64,000 nt of DNA. Origin: Streptomyces sedi (lineage in GTDB: Bacteria > Actinomycetota > Actinomycetes > Streptomycetales > Streptomycetaceae). Shown here piece after piece: positions 8,142 through 16,900 of the stretch. Below the pieces are notes generated by a model. It searched no databases, was not told the origin of the DNA, and worked only from the letters and a program-made list of their open reading frames with translations. Both the position numbers and the translations under genes were made by a program. Every line of letters starts with the position of its first letter. Position 1 is the first letter of the stretch. Where the stretch lies: NCBI RefSeq assembly GCF_006335015.1, contig NZ_VDGT01000001.1:558001-622000 (forward strand), given 5' to 3'.

Positions 8142-9467
8142 TCACCCCCAGCCGCCGCGGTAGCCGTACATCGCCAACTCCTCGGCGCAGGCCAGCGCCG
8201 CGTGCGGCCGGACGGCGCCGTCGCGCCCCTCGGCGAACACCTCGCTGGAGAGCACCCGCCCGTCGACCCCGTTCACCTCGCGCACCGAGGAGACGAACCG
8301 CCGCAGCTTCCCGCCCTGCGCGTAGGTGTTGCGCCGCTCCACGAAGAGCACGAAGTTGACCGCGCCCGCGATCAGCATCTGGCTCGCCTCGATCGGCAGC
8401 CGCTCGTTCGCCTGGAGCGCGTAGGTGGAGATGCGGTTGAACACCTCCTGCGAGCTGTTGGCGTGGATCGTCGACAGCGAACCGTCGTTGCCCTGGCTCA
8501 TCGCGTTCAACATGGTGACGATCTCGTCGCCCAGCACCTCGCCGACGATCACCCGGGACGGGTTCATGCGCAGCGAACGCCGCACCAGCTCGGCCATCGT
8601 GATCGAGCCCTGGCCCTCGGAGTTCGGCAGCCGCTCCTCGAACGCCACCACGTTGGGGTGGAGTTCGGGGAACTGGTCGAGCCCCAGCTCCAGGGCGCGT
8701 TCCACGGTGATCAGCCGCTCCTCGGCCGGGATCTCGTTGGCCAGCGCCCGCAGCAGCGTCGTCTTGCCGGCGTTGGTGGCGCCGGCGATCATGATGTTCT
8801 TCCGTGCCCGCACGGCCGCCGTCAGGAACTGGCCCAGCTCCGCGGTGAGCGTGCCGTTGCCCACCAGGTCGGCGAGGAAGACCTTGCCCAGCCGCGCCCG
8901 CCGGATCGACAGCGCGGGCCGCCGCGTCACGTCCATCACGGCCGACAGCCGCGAACCGTCCGGCAGCCGCAGGTCGAGCTGCGGGTTGGCGGAGTCGAAC
9001 GGGCGGGAGGAGAGCCCCGAGTAGGCGCCGAGGATCTGGATCAGCTCGACCAGCTCCTCGTCGCTCTCCGCCACCGGCTCGCCGCGCACCTCGCGGCCGT
9101 CCGAGTAGCCGATGAAGACCTGGTCGCAGCCGTTGACGTCGATGTTCTCCACGTCCGGGTCGTCCAGCAGCGGTTGCAGCCGCCCCACCCCGAAGAGCGC
9201 GGCGTGCACGGCGGCGGCGTACGCCTCCTCCGAGGCCGCGTCCAACGGCGCGCGCCCCTCGGCGATCTCCGCCCGCGCGTACTCCTCCAGCACCTGGGCG
9301 ATCACGGCCCGCGCGTAGTGCCGCTCGTCCTCGGACGACATCGGCCGCACGCCGCTGGCCTGGTCGATCCGGCGCTGCTCGGCTATCCGGTCACCGGCGT
9401 CCTGCCGGAACCGCTTCACCAGCTGGTGGTTGACCTCCCCCGCGCGCCCGGCCTCGCCCGCGTTCAT
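8142..9467 (-). CDS. tadA: TadA/CpaF-type secretion ATPase
   Basis: A 441-aa hexameric ATPase that powers Tad pilus extension and, in some Tad systems, retraction. Domain order is the CpaF one: N-terminal helical region, then the C-terminal RecA-like domain with Walker A GATNAGKTTLL (about residues 226-236), the acidic box VERALELGLDQFPELH, Walker B-like VIVGEVLGDE and the His box LSTIHANSS. The start ATG overlaps the stop of the TadZ-like gene (ATGA), and tadB follows after 4 nt. All nucleotide-binding motifs look intact. Confidence 0.95.
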   Translation of the reverse strand: MNAGEAGRAGEVNHQLVKRFRQDAGDRIAEQRRIDQASGVRPMSSEDERHYARAVIAQVLEEYARAEIAEGRAPLDAASEEAYAAAVHAALFGVGRLQPLLDDPDVENIDVNGCDQVFIGYSDGREVRGEPVAESDEELVELIQILGAYSGLSSRPFDSANPQLDLRLPDGSRLSAVMDVTRRPALSIRRARLGKVFLADLVGNGTLTAELGQFLTAAVRARKNIMIAGATNAGKTTLLRALANEIPAEERLITVERALELGLDQFPELHPNVVAFEERLPNSEGQGSITMAELVRRSLRMNPSRVIVGEVLGDEIVTMLNAMSQGNDGSLSTIHANSSQEVFNRISTYALQANERLPIEASQMLIAGAVNFVLFVERRNTYAQGGKLRRFVSSVREVNGVDGRVLSSEVFAEGRDGAVRPHAALACAEELAMYGYRGGWG

Positions 9468-10537
9468 CCCGCACCTCCCGCGGCGCCGTCGCCCGGCCGC
9501 CAGGGCGGGCCCTGGGGGGCGGCGTGCGGCGGGCCGTAGCCGGCGGGCTGCTGGCCCTGGCCGGGCGGCGGCGCGCCGTAGCCCGGCGGGGGCTGGCCGT
9601 AGCCCGGCGGGGGCGCGTAACCGGGCGGCGGCGCGTAACCCGCCGGCGGGGGCGCGCCCTGCGGCGCTGGCGGGCGCTGCGCGCCGGGGGGCGGCGCGGG
9701 CTGGGCGCCGGTCGCGCCACTGCCCGAGGGCGCCAACTCGCCCCGATACACCTGGTGCAGATCGGCCACCACCCGCCGCGCCGAGCGCACCAGCAGCGAA
9801 CGGTCCAGCCGTCCCCGTCTGCGCCCCGCCAACTGCTCGGCGCCCACCGGGTCCTCGGCCAGCAGCCCCACCACCCGCGAGCCCGTGCCCGAGGCGATCA
9901 GCATCTCGTTGACCTGCGTCGCGACCCGCTCACCGCGCTGCGGGTCGGCCACCAGCACCACGCCGATCTGCGGCAGCGCCAACTGCGCCGTGCCGCGCTG
10001 CCCGCCGTGCAGCTTGTTGTGCAACGCGGCGGCACGGTCCCTGACATGGGCGATCTGCTCCGGCGAGGAACGCGTCACCAGCAGCAGCACCGAGGCGTGC
10101 GGCAGCAGCGCGTGCACCGGCGAACCCGCGTCCAGCCGCCCGCAGTCCGCCAGCACGTCGGCCGCCACCTCGGGGTGCGGCGACTGCGCCAGCTCGGCGA
10201 ACGCCCTGCCCAACGCGCCCCACTGGCCGGTCAGCCCGGCCGCCTGGTCGGAGTTGGCGAGGCCCACCAGCACGTCGAGACCGCCGGAGAGCCGCTGCGC
10301 GTGATCCCACAACTGCTCGGCCACGACACCCCGGCGGGCGGTGGCGGCCAGCGAGAGTATCCCGGTGGTCGGGTCGGGCGGCCGGCCGTTCTCCGTCACC
10401 GAGCGGTAGACCAGGTCGCCGCCGGCCGGGTCGATCTCGGCCAGCAGCGCGCGACGCGGCCAGAGCGCGGCCAGGGCCACGGCCGTGGTGGTCACCCCCG
10501 GCGCGCCCTTGTCAGCGGCCACTGCGATCAGCGCCAT
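9464..10537 (-). CDS. TadZ/CpaE-like ParA-family localisation protein with Pro-Gly-Tyr tail
   Basis: A 357-aa protein. Residues 1-250 are a MinD/ParA-like fold beginning MALIAVAADKGAPGVTTTAVAL; residues about 260-357 are a low-complexity tail with repeated PPPGY units. In Caulobacter CpaE and in TadZ such proteins place the pilus machine in the cell. The deviant Walker A of ParA proteins (KGGxGKT/S) is reduced here to KGAPGVTT: the first Lys is kept but the P-loop Lys is replaced by Val, so ATP hydrolysis is doubtful. The AEIDPAGGDL stretch matches the family switch region. Stop overlaps the tadA start. Confidence 0.85.
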   Translation of the reverse strand: MALIAVAADKGAPGVTTTAVALAALWPRRALLAEIDPAGGDLVYRSVTENGRPPDPTTGILSLAATARRGVVAEQLWDHAQRLSGGLDVLVGLANSDQAAGLTGQWGALGRAFAELAQSPHPEVAADVLADCGRLDAGSPVHALLPHASVLLLVTRSSPEQIAHVRDRAAALHNKLHGGQRGTAQLALPQIGVVLVADPQRGERVATQVNEMLIASGTGSRVVGLLAEDPVGAEQLAGRRRGRLDRSLLVRSARRVVADLHQVYRGELAPSGSGATGAQPAPPPGAQRPPAPQGAPPPAGYAPPPGYAPPPGYGQPPPGYGAPPPGQGQQPAGYGPPHAAPQGPPWRPGDGAAGGAG

Positions 10538-10611
10538 CCGCCTACCGTTCCTCCCCCGTGCGCGCGCCCTGCGCCTCTTCGTCGACCACTCGCCGGCAGG
10601 CCGGCGGCCAT

Positions 10612-10686
10612 CCGCTGGCCGCTCACCCGCTGGCCGGCCACCCGTTGGCCGTTCGTCCGCTGGCCGTTCACGCGTCGGCCGCTCAC
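10612..10686. repeat. 15-bp period tandem repeat covering the cpaB-like stop codon
   Basis: Five imperfect 15-mers of the form CCGCTGGCCGYTCAC: 10612-10626, 10627-10641, 10642-10656, 10657-10671 and 10672-10686. The last includes the minus-strand stop codon (10683-10685) of the SAF-domain gene. The rest fills the gap to the TadZ-like gene. Confidence 0.85.
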
Positions 10687-11408
10687 TCCGTGGGGGCGGC
10701 CACGACCACCAGCGACACGTCGCCGGCGGCAGCCGCGCTCGTCAGGTCGGAGACCACGGCCTCCTCGACGCGCAGGGTCACCGGCAACGTGCTGTTGCCG
10801 CCGCCACCGCCGTCGCCGTGGATCGCCGAGACCTGCGCCGAGTCGGTCAGCAGCGTCTCCCGCCCCGACTGCGCGCCGTCCTGCCCCCCGTCACCGGCTT
10901 CACCCGCGGGGCCGCCGTCCCCCACCCAGTAGGCCGCGACCGTGTCGCCGGCCTCAAGTCCCGAGGGGTACTGGCCCGGTTGGAGCGAGACGCCCACCAT
11001 GACCTCGCCCTCCGGCAGCGTCGGCTCGCCCGTCAGCATCTCGCCGACCAGCACCGTGCCTCCGACCAGGTCGGTCGTCGGCCGCAACTCCTCCATCACG
11101 GTGCCCCGCTGCTCCCACCGCACATAGCTCACCGCGTCGTCCTCGGCCACCAGCACCGGCTCCATCGCGGACTCCGGTATGCGCTGACCCACGGGAACGC
11201 GTTCGGTGATGCGGATCGCCTCGACCCGGTCCCCCGCGCGCATCACGAGAATCGTCGCCCCCAGGGCCCCGAACAGCACCAGCAACGCGGCAAGCGCCGC
11301 GAGCGCGGGCTTCCGCTCACGCGGCGGAGCCGGCAGCCGGTCCCCGGCCACTGGGCCAACGGCGATCGACTTCTTCGCAGCCGTGGATACCCGGTCCTCA
11401 GTCCTCAT
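10683..11408 (-). CDS. SAF-domain pilus assembly protein (CpaB/RcpC-like)
   Basis: A 241-aa protein with one N-terminal transmembrane helix (ALAALAALLVLFGALGATILVM, about 35-57), then a SAF domain (ITERVPVGQRIPESAMEPVLV ... VGGTVLVGEMLTGEPTLPEGEVMVGVSL) like CpaB/RcpC of Tad loci, thought to stabilise the pilus channel by contacting the cell wall. Gene order, first before tadZ/tadA, supports this. ATG 11406-11408 is taken as start; a GTG 16 codons upstream (11454-11456) is also possible. The region ending GDGGQDGAQSG is a Gly/Asp linker. The stop codon lies inside a tandem repeat. Confidence 0.82.
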   Translation of the reverse strand: MRTEDRVSTAAKKSIAVGPVAGDRLPAPPRERKPALAALAALLVLFGALGATILVMRAGDRVEAIRITERVPVGQRIPESAMEPVLVAEDDAVSYVRWEQRGTVMEELRPTTDLVGGTVLVGEMLTGEPTLPEGEVMVGVSLQPGQYPSGLEAGDTVAAYWVGDGGPAGEAGDGGQDGAQSGRETLLTDSAQVSAIHGDGGGGGNSTLPVTLRVEEAVVSDLTSAAAAGDVSLVVVAAPTE

Positions 11409-11485
11409 CCGCCAACCCCGGTTCCACGTGGAGGAGGGCGTTCGCGACCAACGCACGAACGCTCACGCAAAAGAACGGTCTCATT

Positions 11486-11491
11486 ACCCTA
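11486..11491 (-). promoter_or_regulatory. candidate -10 box for the Tad operon
   Basis: Minus-strand TAGGGT about 80 nt before the first Tad gene, inside the only AT-richer patch of the 220-nt gap. No convincing -35 was found at 17-19 nt. Tentative. Confidence 0.3.
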
Positions 11492-11628
11492 TCCGGTGAT
11501 TCGCACGCTATCAGTCCGCTGACAGCGCCTTCAACGACGATCGCGCAACATATCGCGGACCCGGTCGAGGGCGTGACCTGCGTGCACGTGCAGCGCGCCG
11601 GGCCACCGGCACGCCAACTCCCCACGCC

Positions 11629-12675
11629 TCAACGGACGATGGTCTGCACCTCGTCGACGGTCACGTCGTACGTCGTCTCGAAGACCCCGTCCGGCAACGT
11701 TCCCCCACTGCCGTCCGAGCCCTCCCACGCGATCTCCCACCGCACGGAAGCCGTCAACTCGTACGCCTCACCCTCGGGCGTCGACCGCAGATACGTCACC
11801 CCACACGCGGGCTCCCGATCCTCCCACCCCTCCCGGTAAGCGGGCGCGTCGATCGCGCACTCCCCCGACCCCGGATGCGTCTCGGCATCCTCGGTCCCCG
11901 GCGCGATACTCAACCCCACCGGCGTCGCCGTCGTCGTCGCCGACAGCCCGTACCCGTCGAGCGACGCCGTCACCGAAACCGGCTCGAACCCCCCGTCCGT
12001 CGGCCAGATCCACGTCGCGAGATTCACGGTCTGCGCCCCACCCGGGTTCATCTCCACCTCGGTGTCGGGCACCCGGATGCGCTCGTACGCCAACTCGGCG
12101 AGCAACGCGATGTCGACGACCTGAGGAATGTCGGCGGGCGGCGGGTCGTCGAAGTCGACCCAGAAGGTGCGGGATTCGCAGGCGAACCGCGCCTCCCGGT
12201 CGGGGTGGTTCTCGTTCCGCACGACCTGCCAGAACATCCCCTCCCCCTCCTTGTCGACGTTGTAGTTCGGATACTCTCCGTCCTCGCCGTAGCTGTTCTC
12301 AAGGGACTCCCGCAGCGCCTGCTTGTCCTCGTCGAGATGCCCCGCGCCGTAGAACTCGCGCGACAACTCGTTCCAGTACGCCTCGAACTCCTCTGGCGAG
12401 TACGCGGGAGCGTAGTAACAGGCGGGAGGCGTCCAGTCGGTCCGCGCACTGCTCAGCCCACTCGGGCCGTCAACCACATCACCGCTGTAACTGATGCGAA
12501 CGACGCTGGCACTCGCTTCGATGTCCTGGGCTTCCGAGTCGCCCTGGGTCTCCTCTTGCCCCTCGTCGATGGCGTCGTTCCACTCTTCAGCACGAGCCCC
12601 CGGCGCGCAAAAGAACAGGAGCAGAAGGAGCGAGGCCCCTCCGACCGCAAACCGCGCCCTTTGCTTCACACACAT
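11629..12675 (-). CDS. secreted protein of unknown function next to the Tad operon
   Basis: A 348-aa exported protein. The signal peptide is clear: KQRARF, then VGGASLLLLLFFCAPGARA and cleavage before EEWN. The mature part is acidic, with many Trp, Tyr and Glu and about six Cys that could pair. The second half has beta-rich, Ig-like texture (VNLATWIWPTDGG, VSVTASLDGYGL, YELTASVRWEIAWEG). I recognise no family. It overlaps the end of the upstream lipoprotein gene by 10 nt, so the two are co-translated. It sits directly upstream of the pilus genes on the same strand and may be an adhesin or pilus-associated surface factor; that is inference from position. Confidence 0.85.
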   Translation of the reverse strand: MCVKQRARFAVGGASLLLLLFFCAPGARAEEWNDAIDEGQEETQGDSEAQDIEASASVVRISYSGDVVDGPSGLSSARTDWTPPACYYAPAYSPEEFEAYWNELSREFYGAGHLDEDKQALRESLENSYGEDGEYPNYNVDKEGEGMFWQVVRNENHPDREARFACESRTFWVDFDDPPPADIPQVVDIALLAELAYERIRVPDTEVEMNPGGAQTVNLATWIWPTDGGFEPVSVTASLDGYGLSATTTATPVGLSIAPGTEDAETHPGSGECAIDAPAYREGWEDREPACGVTYLRSTPEGEAYELTASVRWEIAWEGSDGSGGTLPDGVFETTYDVTVDEVQTIVR

Positions 12676-13331
12676 TCAGGGGACTCGGATTCCTGCTCGA
12701 AAGCGACCGTCTGCCAAACCCCAGCCTCGTTAAGTTCCATCCTCCCCGAGTAGAAGGACGGCATCGCATCGGGCTCCTCTTCGCTGACGACTTCCCTGGT
12801 CTCAAAGTCGACAGTCACCACCTGACTGAAATCGCGACAGTAACTGAACGTTGCCGACTCCTCGCCCTCCAGAATCGTCACGTTCCTGTCGAAGTAGCGC
12901 ACGACCCCTGTGGATGTGTTACCGCCCTCCTGGATGTTCGACAGGGCGTTCAACGTCTTGATCAGCGCGTCCCCAGCGACGAAGTAGCGCAACGCCGGTC
13001 GTTCCACGTCGTGATGAACGATCGCCTCGGCAACAGCGTTCTCGAAACCCTCGTTGTCGCGAAGCGCCGCGTCAACAAGAGGGTCTCCGGTCGGCTCGCC
13101 CTCGAAGACGTTCTCGTAGTCCGCCCCCAGGTCGATCTCCGGCCGCCCGTCGTCCGGCTCCTCCGTCGGCTCCGGGTCCTCGCTGGCCTCGGGCTCGTCG
13201 CTGGGGGTCTCGACGCCCGCGATCTCGTCGTCCTTCCCCGAGTCGTCCCCACCGCACGCGGTCAGCACCAGCGCGCTGGCCGCGACGACAGCCCCGTACA
13301 CGATCCTGTTCCGGCGAGCCACACGAGCCAC
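12666..13331 (-). CDS. lipoprotein of unknown function
   Basis: A 221-aa lipoprotein: N-terminus ARRNRIVYGAVVAASALVLTACGG has a basic region, hydrophobic core and lipobox LTAC. Next comes a Glu/Asp/Pro-rich linker (ETPSDEPEASEDPEPTEEPDD) of the kind that spans the wall. The C-terminal domain of about 150 residues (ENAVAEAIVHHDVERPALRYF ... YSGRMELNEAGVWQTV) has no family I recognise, though it resembles small NTF2-like secreted domains in texture. GTG start with GGAG 5 nt upstream. First gene of a pair with the secreted protein above; probably transcribed towards the Tad operon. Confidence 0.87.
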   Translation of the reverse strand: MARVARRNRIVYGAVVAASALVLTACGGDDSGKDDEIAGVETPSDEPEASEDPEPTEEPDDGRPEIDLGADYENVFEGEPTGDPLVDAALRDNEGFENAVAEAIVHHDVERPALRYFVAGDALIKTLNALSNIQEGGNTSTGVVRYFDRNVTILEGEESATFSYCRDFSQVVTVDFETREVVSEEEPDAMPSFYSGRMELNEAGVWQTVAFEQESESPECV

Positions 13332-13451
13332 AGCAACTCCGTATCAAAGAAGGACGATCACACAGCCACGCGATCCAAGCCTAGTTACCGGCCGGGCACA
13401 ACGAGCCACGACCCCCGTCAGTCTGCCCGCTTCGCGCCAACTGGGACAGGG

Positions 13452-13859
13452 TCAGCTGGTCCGGAAACCCAACTCGGCGACGATCCGGCCCGAGAGGGCG
13501 ATCATCTCGTCCCGCGGCAGCGCCGCGGGAACGCCGGGCGGGGTGAGGGCGCGCGCCACGAACGCCTCAGGCAGCGCCGGGGCGTAGTGCCTCACGTAGG
13601 GGGCCAGATCGTGGCGCCACACGAACTGGCCGTCGGTCACCACCGAGGAGCCCCCGGGGACCTGGAAGGCGCCGTCGACGACGTCATAGGTCAGCTCCAT
13701 GACGTCCAGCACGGGCAGACCGGCGTCCAGGTACCCGGCCACGGCGTCCGCCGGGTAGTCGCCGGGCGGGGAGAGGGCCTCGCGCAGCGAGCCGCGGTGG
13801 AACGCGGGGGCGTGCGGGGTCAGTTCGCGGAAGAAGCCGACGTAGGTCAGTGCGCTCAC
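13452..13859 (-). CDS. hypothetical protein downstream of the type VII ATPase gene
   Basis: A 135-aa soluble protein, VSALTYVGFFRELTPH to IVAELGFRTS. No family recognised and no export signal or membrane helix. It reads like a compact alpha/beta domain (VVTDGQFVWRHDLAPYVRHYAPALPEAFVARAL). I chose GTG 13857-13859 since the upstream extension of the frame is Arg/Pro-rich noise that overlaps a terminator hairpin. It follows the EssC/EccC-type gene on the same strand but across a strong hairpin, so it probably has its own promoter. A role in the secretion locus is possible from position only. Confidence 0.75.
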   Translation of the reverse strand: MSALTYVGFFRELTPHAPAFHRGSLREALSPPGDYPADAVAGYLDAGLPVLDVMELTYDVVDGAFQVPGGSSVVTDGQFVWRHDLAPYVRHYAPALPEAFVARALTPPGVPAALPRDEMIALSGRIVAELGFRTS

Positions 13860-13897
13860 GGGCACTCCGGGCAGTGGCGAGGAGGGCCGCCGAGACG

Positions 13898-13947
13898 ACG
13901 GCCCGTGCCCGCCCCTCCGCGGCAGCGGACGGGCGGGCACGGGCCGT
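13898..13947 (-). terminator. strong hairpin after the type VII ATPase gene
   Basis: A perfect 17-bp stem (13898-13914 with 13931-13947, ACGGCCCGTGCCCGCCC and its complement) whose loop itself contains a 5-bp TCCGC/GCGGA stem. It lies 26 nt downstream of the EssC/EccC-type stop and fits an intrinsic terminator without a T-run, common in streptomycetes. Confidence 0.7.
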
Positions 13948-13972
13948 TCGGGCGGTGCGGGCGGCGGTCAGG

Positions 13973-16900
13973 TCACGGCGCGGGGGTCGTGACGGAGAAC
14001 GGCGTGCCGTCGCCGAGGTGCAGGATCGCGCGCCCCGGCGTCGGCTGCTCGGCTGCCGCGCTGCGCGGCAGCTTCGCGCCGATCAGCTCGCCCGAGCGGT
14101 GCGTGGTCGGCGAGAGCAGCGCGCCTCGGCGGGCCTTCTTCGCGTCGACCTGCCAGCCGGAGAAGCCGCCGCAGATCTCGCCCTCGTCGCCGCCGAGCAC
14201 GAGATAGCGGCCGAGCTGCGAGCCCTGGGTGACCAGGGCCTTGAACTCGTCCGCCGCGTCGCAGCGGCGCAGGTCCTCGCCGTCGTCGACGAGGACGACG
14301 ATCGGGTTCTCGACCGACGAGGTGGAGACCGCCTCGCGGAGGTCCTTCTCGTCGAGGTCGTCGCCGGTGAAGACCTGCACGACGCCCTCCTGCCCGGCCA
14401 GGTCGCGCAGCGGCGAGGGCCGGGGCGCGGCCACGACCACCCGCACGCCCTGCGCGAGGTAGGACTTGGCGAGCATGGTGAGGACCGTGGAGCGGCCGGA
14501 CTTGGGCGGGCCGGCGATGATGAACGCGGGCGTGCCCTGGGCCAGGTCGGGACCGTAGCCCATCAGCTCGTCGCCACCGACGCCGATGAGGCCCCACAGG
14601 CGGGAGTTGGAGGTGTCCGGGTCCCGCATCTCCCACGCGTCGGCGAAGGTGAGGCGGCTGGGCAGGACGTCGACGCGGAACGGCCGGCGGTTGCGCGGCA
14701 CCGCCGCGTCCCGCTGGGTCGCCCAGTCGCCGATGGCGCCGAGCGCCGCCGCCTGCGCCTGGCCGGACAGCTCCTCGGCGAGCACCGCGACCTGGATCTC
14801 GGTGAGCGCCTGGTTGCGGAACATCCGTCCGTCGGCGATGTTCTCCGGGACCTTGCGGGCCGCCATGCCGATGTTGGAGTAGTCGGAGCGGTCCGAGAGC
14901 CGCATCGCGTACCGCTCCTCGGTGAGCGTGGAGATCCGCCCGGAGAGCACGCTGCGGTCGCCGACGATGACGACGTGGATGCCGACCGAGGCGCCCTCGC
15001 GCATCATCACGAACACCTCGTCGGTGAGCGCGCCGTGGTCGATCTCGCCGAGGGTGGAGACCCAGCCCTCCCAGCGGTCGATGAGCACCACCAGGTGGGG
15101 CAGCCGCTTGTCGGGCTCGGCGCTGGCGCGCTGCTCGTTGATGTCGGCCAGCGCGTCGGCGGCCAGCACGTCCTGCCTGCGGTCCATCTCCTGGCGGAGC
15201 CGGCGGATGAGCCGGCGGACGCGCTCGACCTGGTTCCTCGTGACCACGGCGCCGCAGTTGGGCAGCCGGGTGAGGGCGTTGAGCGCGCCGTTGCCGCAGT
15301 CGATGCCGTAGATGTGGACGTCGGCCGTGGAGTGCACCCAGGCCAGGGAGCCGGCCATCGTCCGCAGCATCTGGGAACGGCCGCTGCGCGGCGCGCCGCC
15401 GACCAGCATGTGGCCGAAGGTGCGGAAGTCGATGGCGACCGAACGCCGCGCCTGCTGCGTGGGGAGGTCCTCCACGCCGTAGGGGGCGGCGGGCAACATG
15501 CCGGCGGGCGCCGGGTGTTCGAGGTCGCGCAGCAGCACGCTGTCCCCGAGCGCGGGCAGCCAGGGGCTGTGCTGCTTGGGGAAGCCGAGCTGGCGGTCGG
15601 CCTCGATCACCGCGTCGACCAGCACCTTGAGGTCGGTGATCTCCTCCTCCTGGGACTTGGCCCCCGGGGGCTTCTTCAGCGCGGCGCGGCCCAGGTTGTT
15701 CCACTCCAGCTGGCCGGACCAGGGCCGGGAGACCGCCGGGTCGACGGTGCCGGGCCGGCGGCCACCGACGCGCCCCGACTGGAACGGGACGAGCGAGGCG
15801 TGGCCGAGCCGGACGTAGGCGCGACCGGGCGTGGACTTGGCGATGAAGCCGGCGTCCGGCGCGTCGATCACGTCGGATGACTCGCTGCCGTCGGTGACGC
15901 GCAGCGCGATCCGGAGGTTGGTGTTGGCGCGGATCTCCGGGGAGACCACGCCGCTGGGCCGCTGGGTCGCCAGCAGCAGGTGGATGCCGAGCGAGCGGCC
16001 TCGCTGGGCGATGTTGACCAGGCCCTTCACGAAGTCCGGCAGCTCGCGGACCATCGAGGCGAACTCGTCGATCACGATGAGCAGTCGGGGCAGCGGGGCC
16101 AGCCGGCCCGGGTTGCGCCGGATGAGGTCCTGGTAGTCCTCGATGTCCTTGGCGCCGACGTCGGCGAGCATGTGCTCCCGCCGGGTCAGCTCGGCGCCCA
16201 GCGAGGAGAGCGCGCGTTCCACCAGGTAGTTGTCGAGGTCGGTGACCATGCCGACGGTGTGCGGGAGCTGCACACAGTCCTTGAACGCGGAGCCGCCCTT
16301 GTAGTCGACGAGGACGAACGTCATGTTCTCCGGGGTGTTGGCCACCGCGAGGGACGCGACGATCGTCTGGAGCAGCTCGGACTTGCCGGAGCCGGTGGTG
16401 CCGGCGATCAGGCCGTGCGGGCCGTCCCTGCGGAGGTCGATGGCGAACGCGCCGTCGTAGGACTCGCCGATCACCGCCTCCGTGGACTGGCCGCCCATCT
16501 GCCAGCGGGCGGCGACGGCGCCGGGGGACGGCGGCTCCATCTCGATGACGTCCAGCAGCCGGGAGGCCGAGGGCAGCGCCGCGTCCTCCGACTCGCCGCT
16601 GATGTCGCGGATGGGGCTGAGCGAGCGGGCCATCAGCTCGCACCACTCGGGCAGCACCCAGTCGGGTCGCACGCCGCGGATGCGCCAGGCGCCGGTCTGC
16701 TCGACGCGGAGCCGGTCGGCGGAGACCGTCGGCGCGGGGGCCGAGGGCCCGGCCTGGCCGGGGAACGCGCTGCCGGGGACGGCGAGGAAGGTGTGGAAGC
16801 CGGTCGCGAAGCCGGGTTGCCGCGTGCCGCTCTTGGCGGCGCGGTCCGGGTTGGGCTCGGCGATGACCACGGCCTGGCACTCGCCGGGCAGGAAGCGCTC

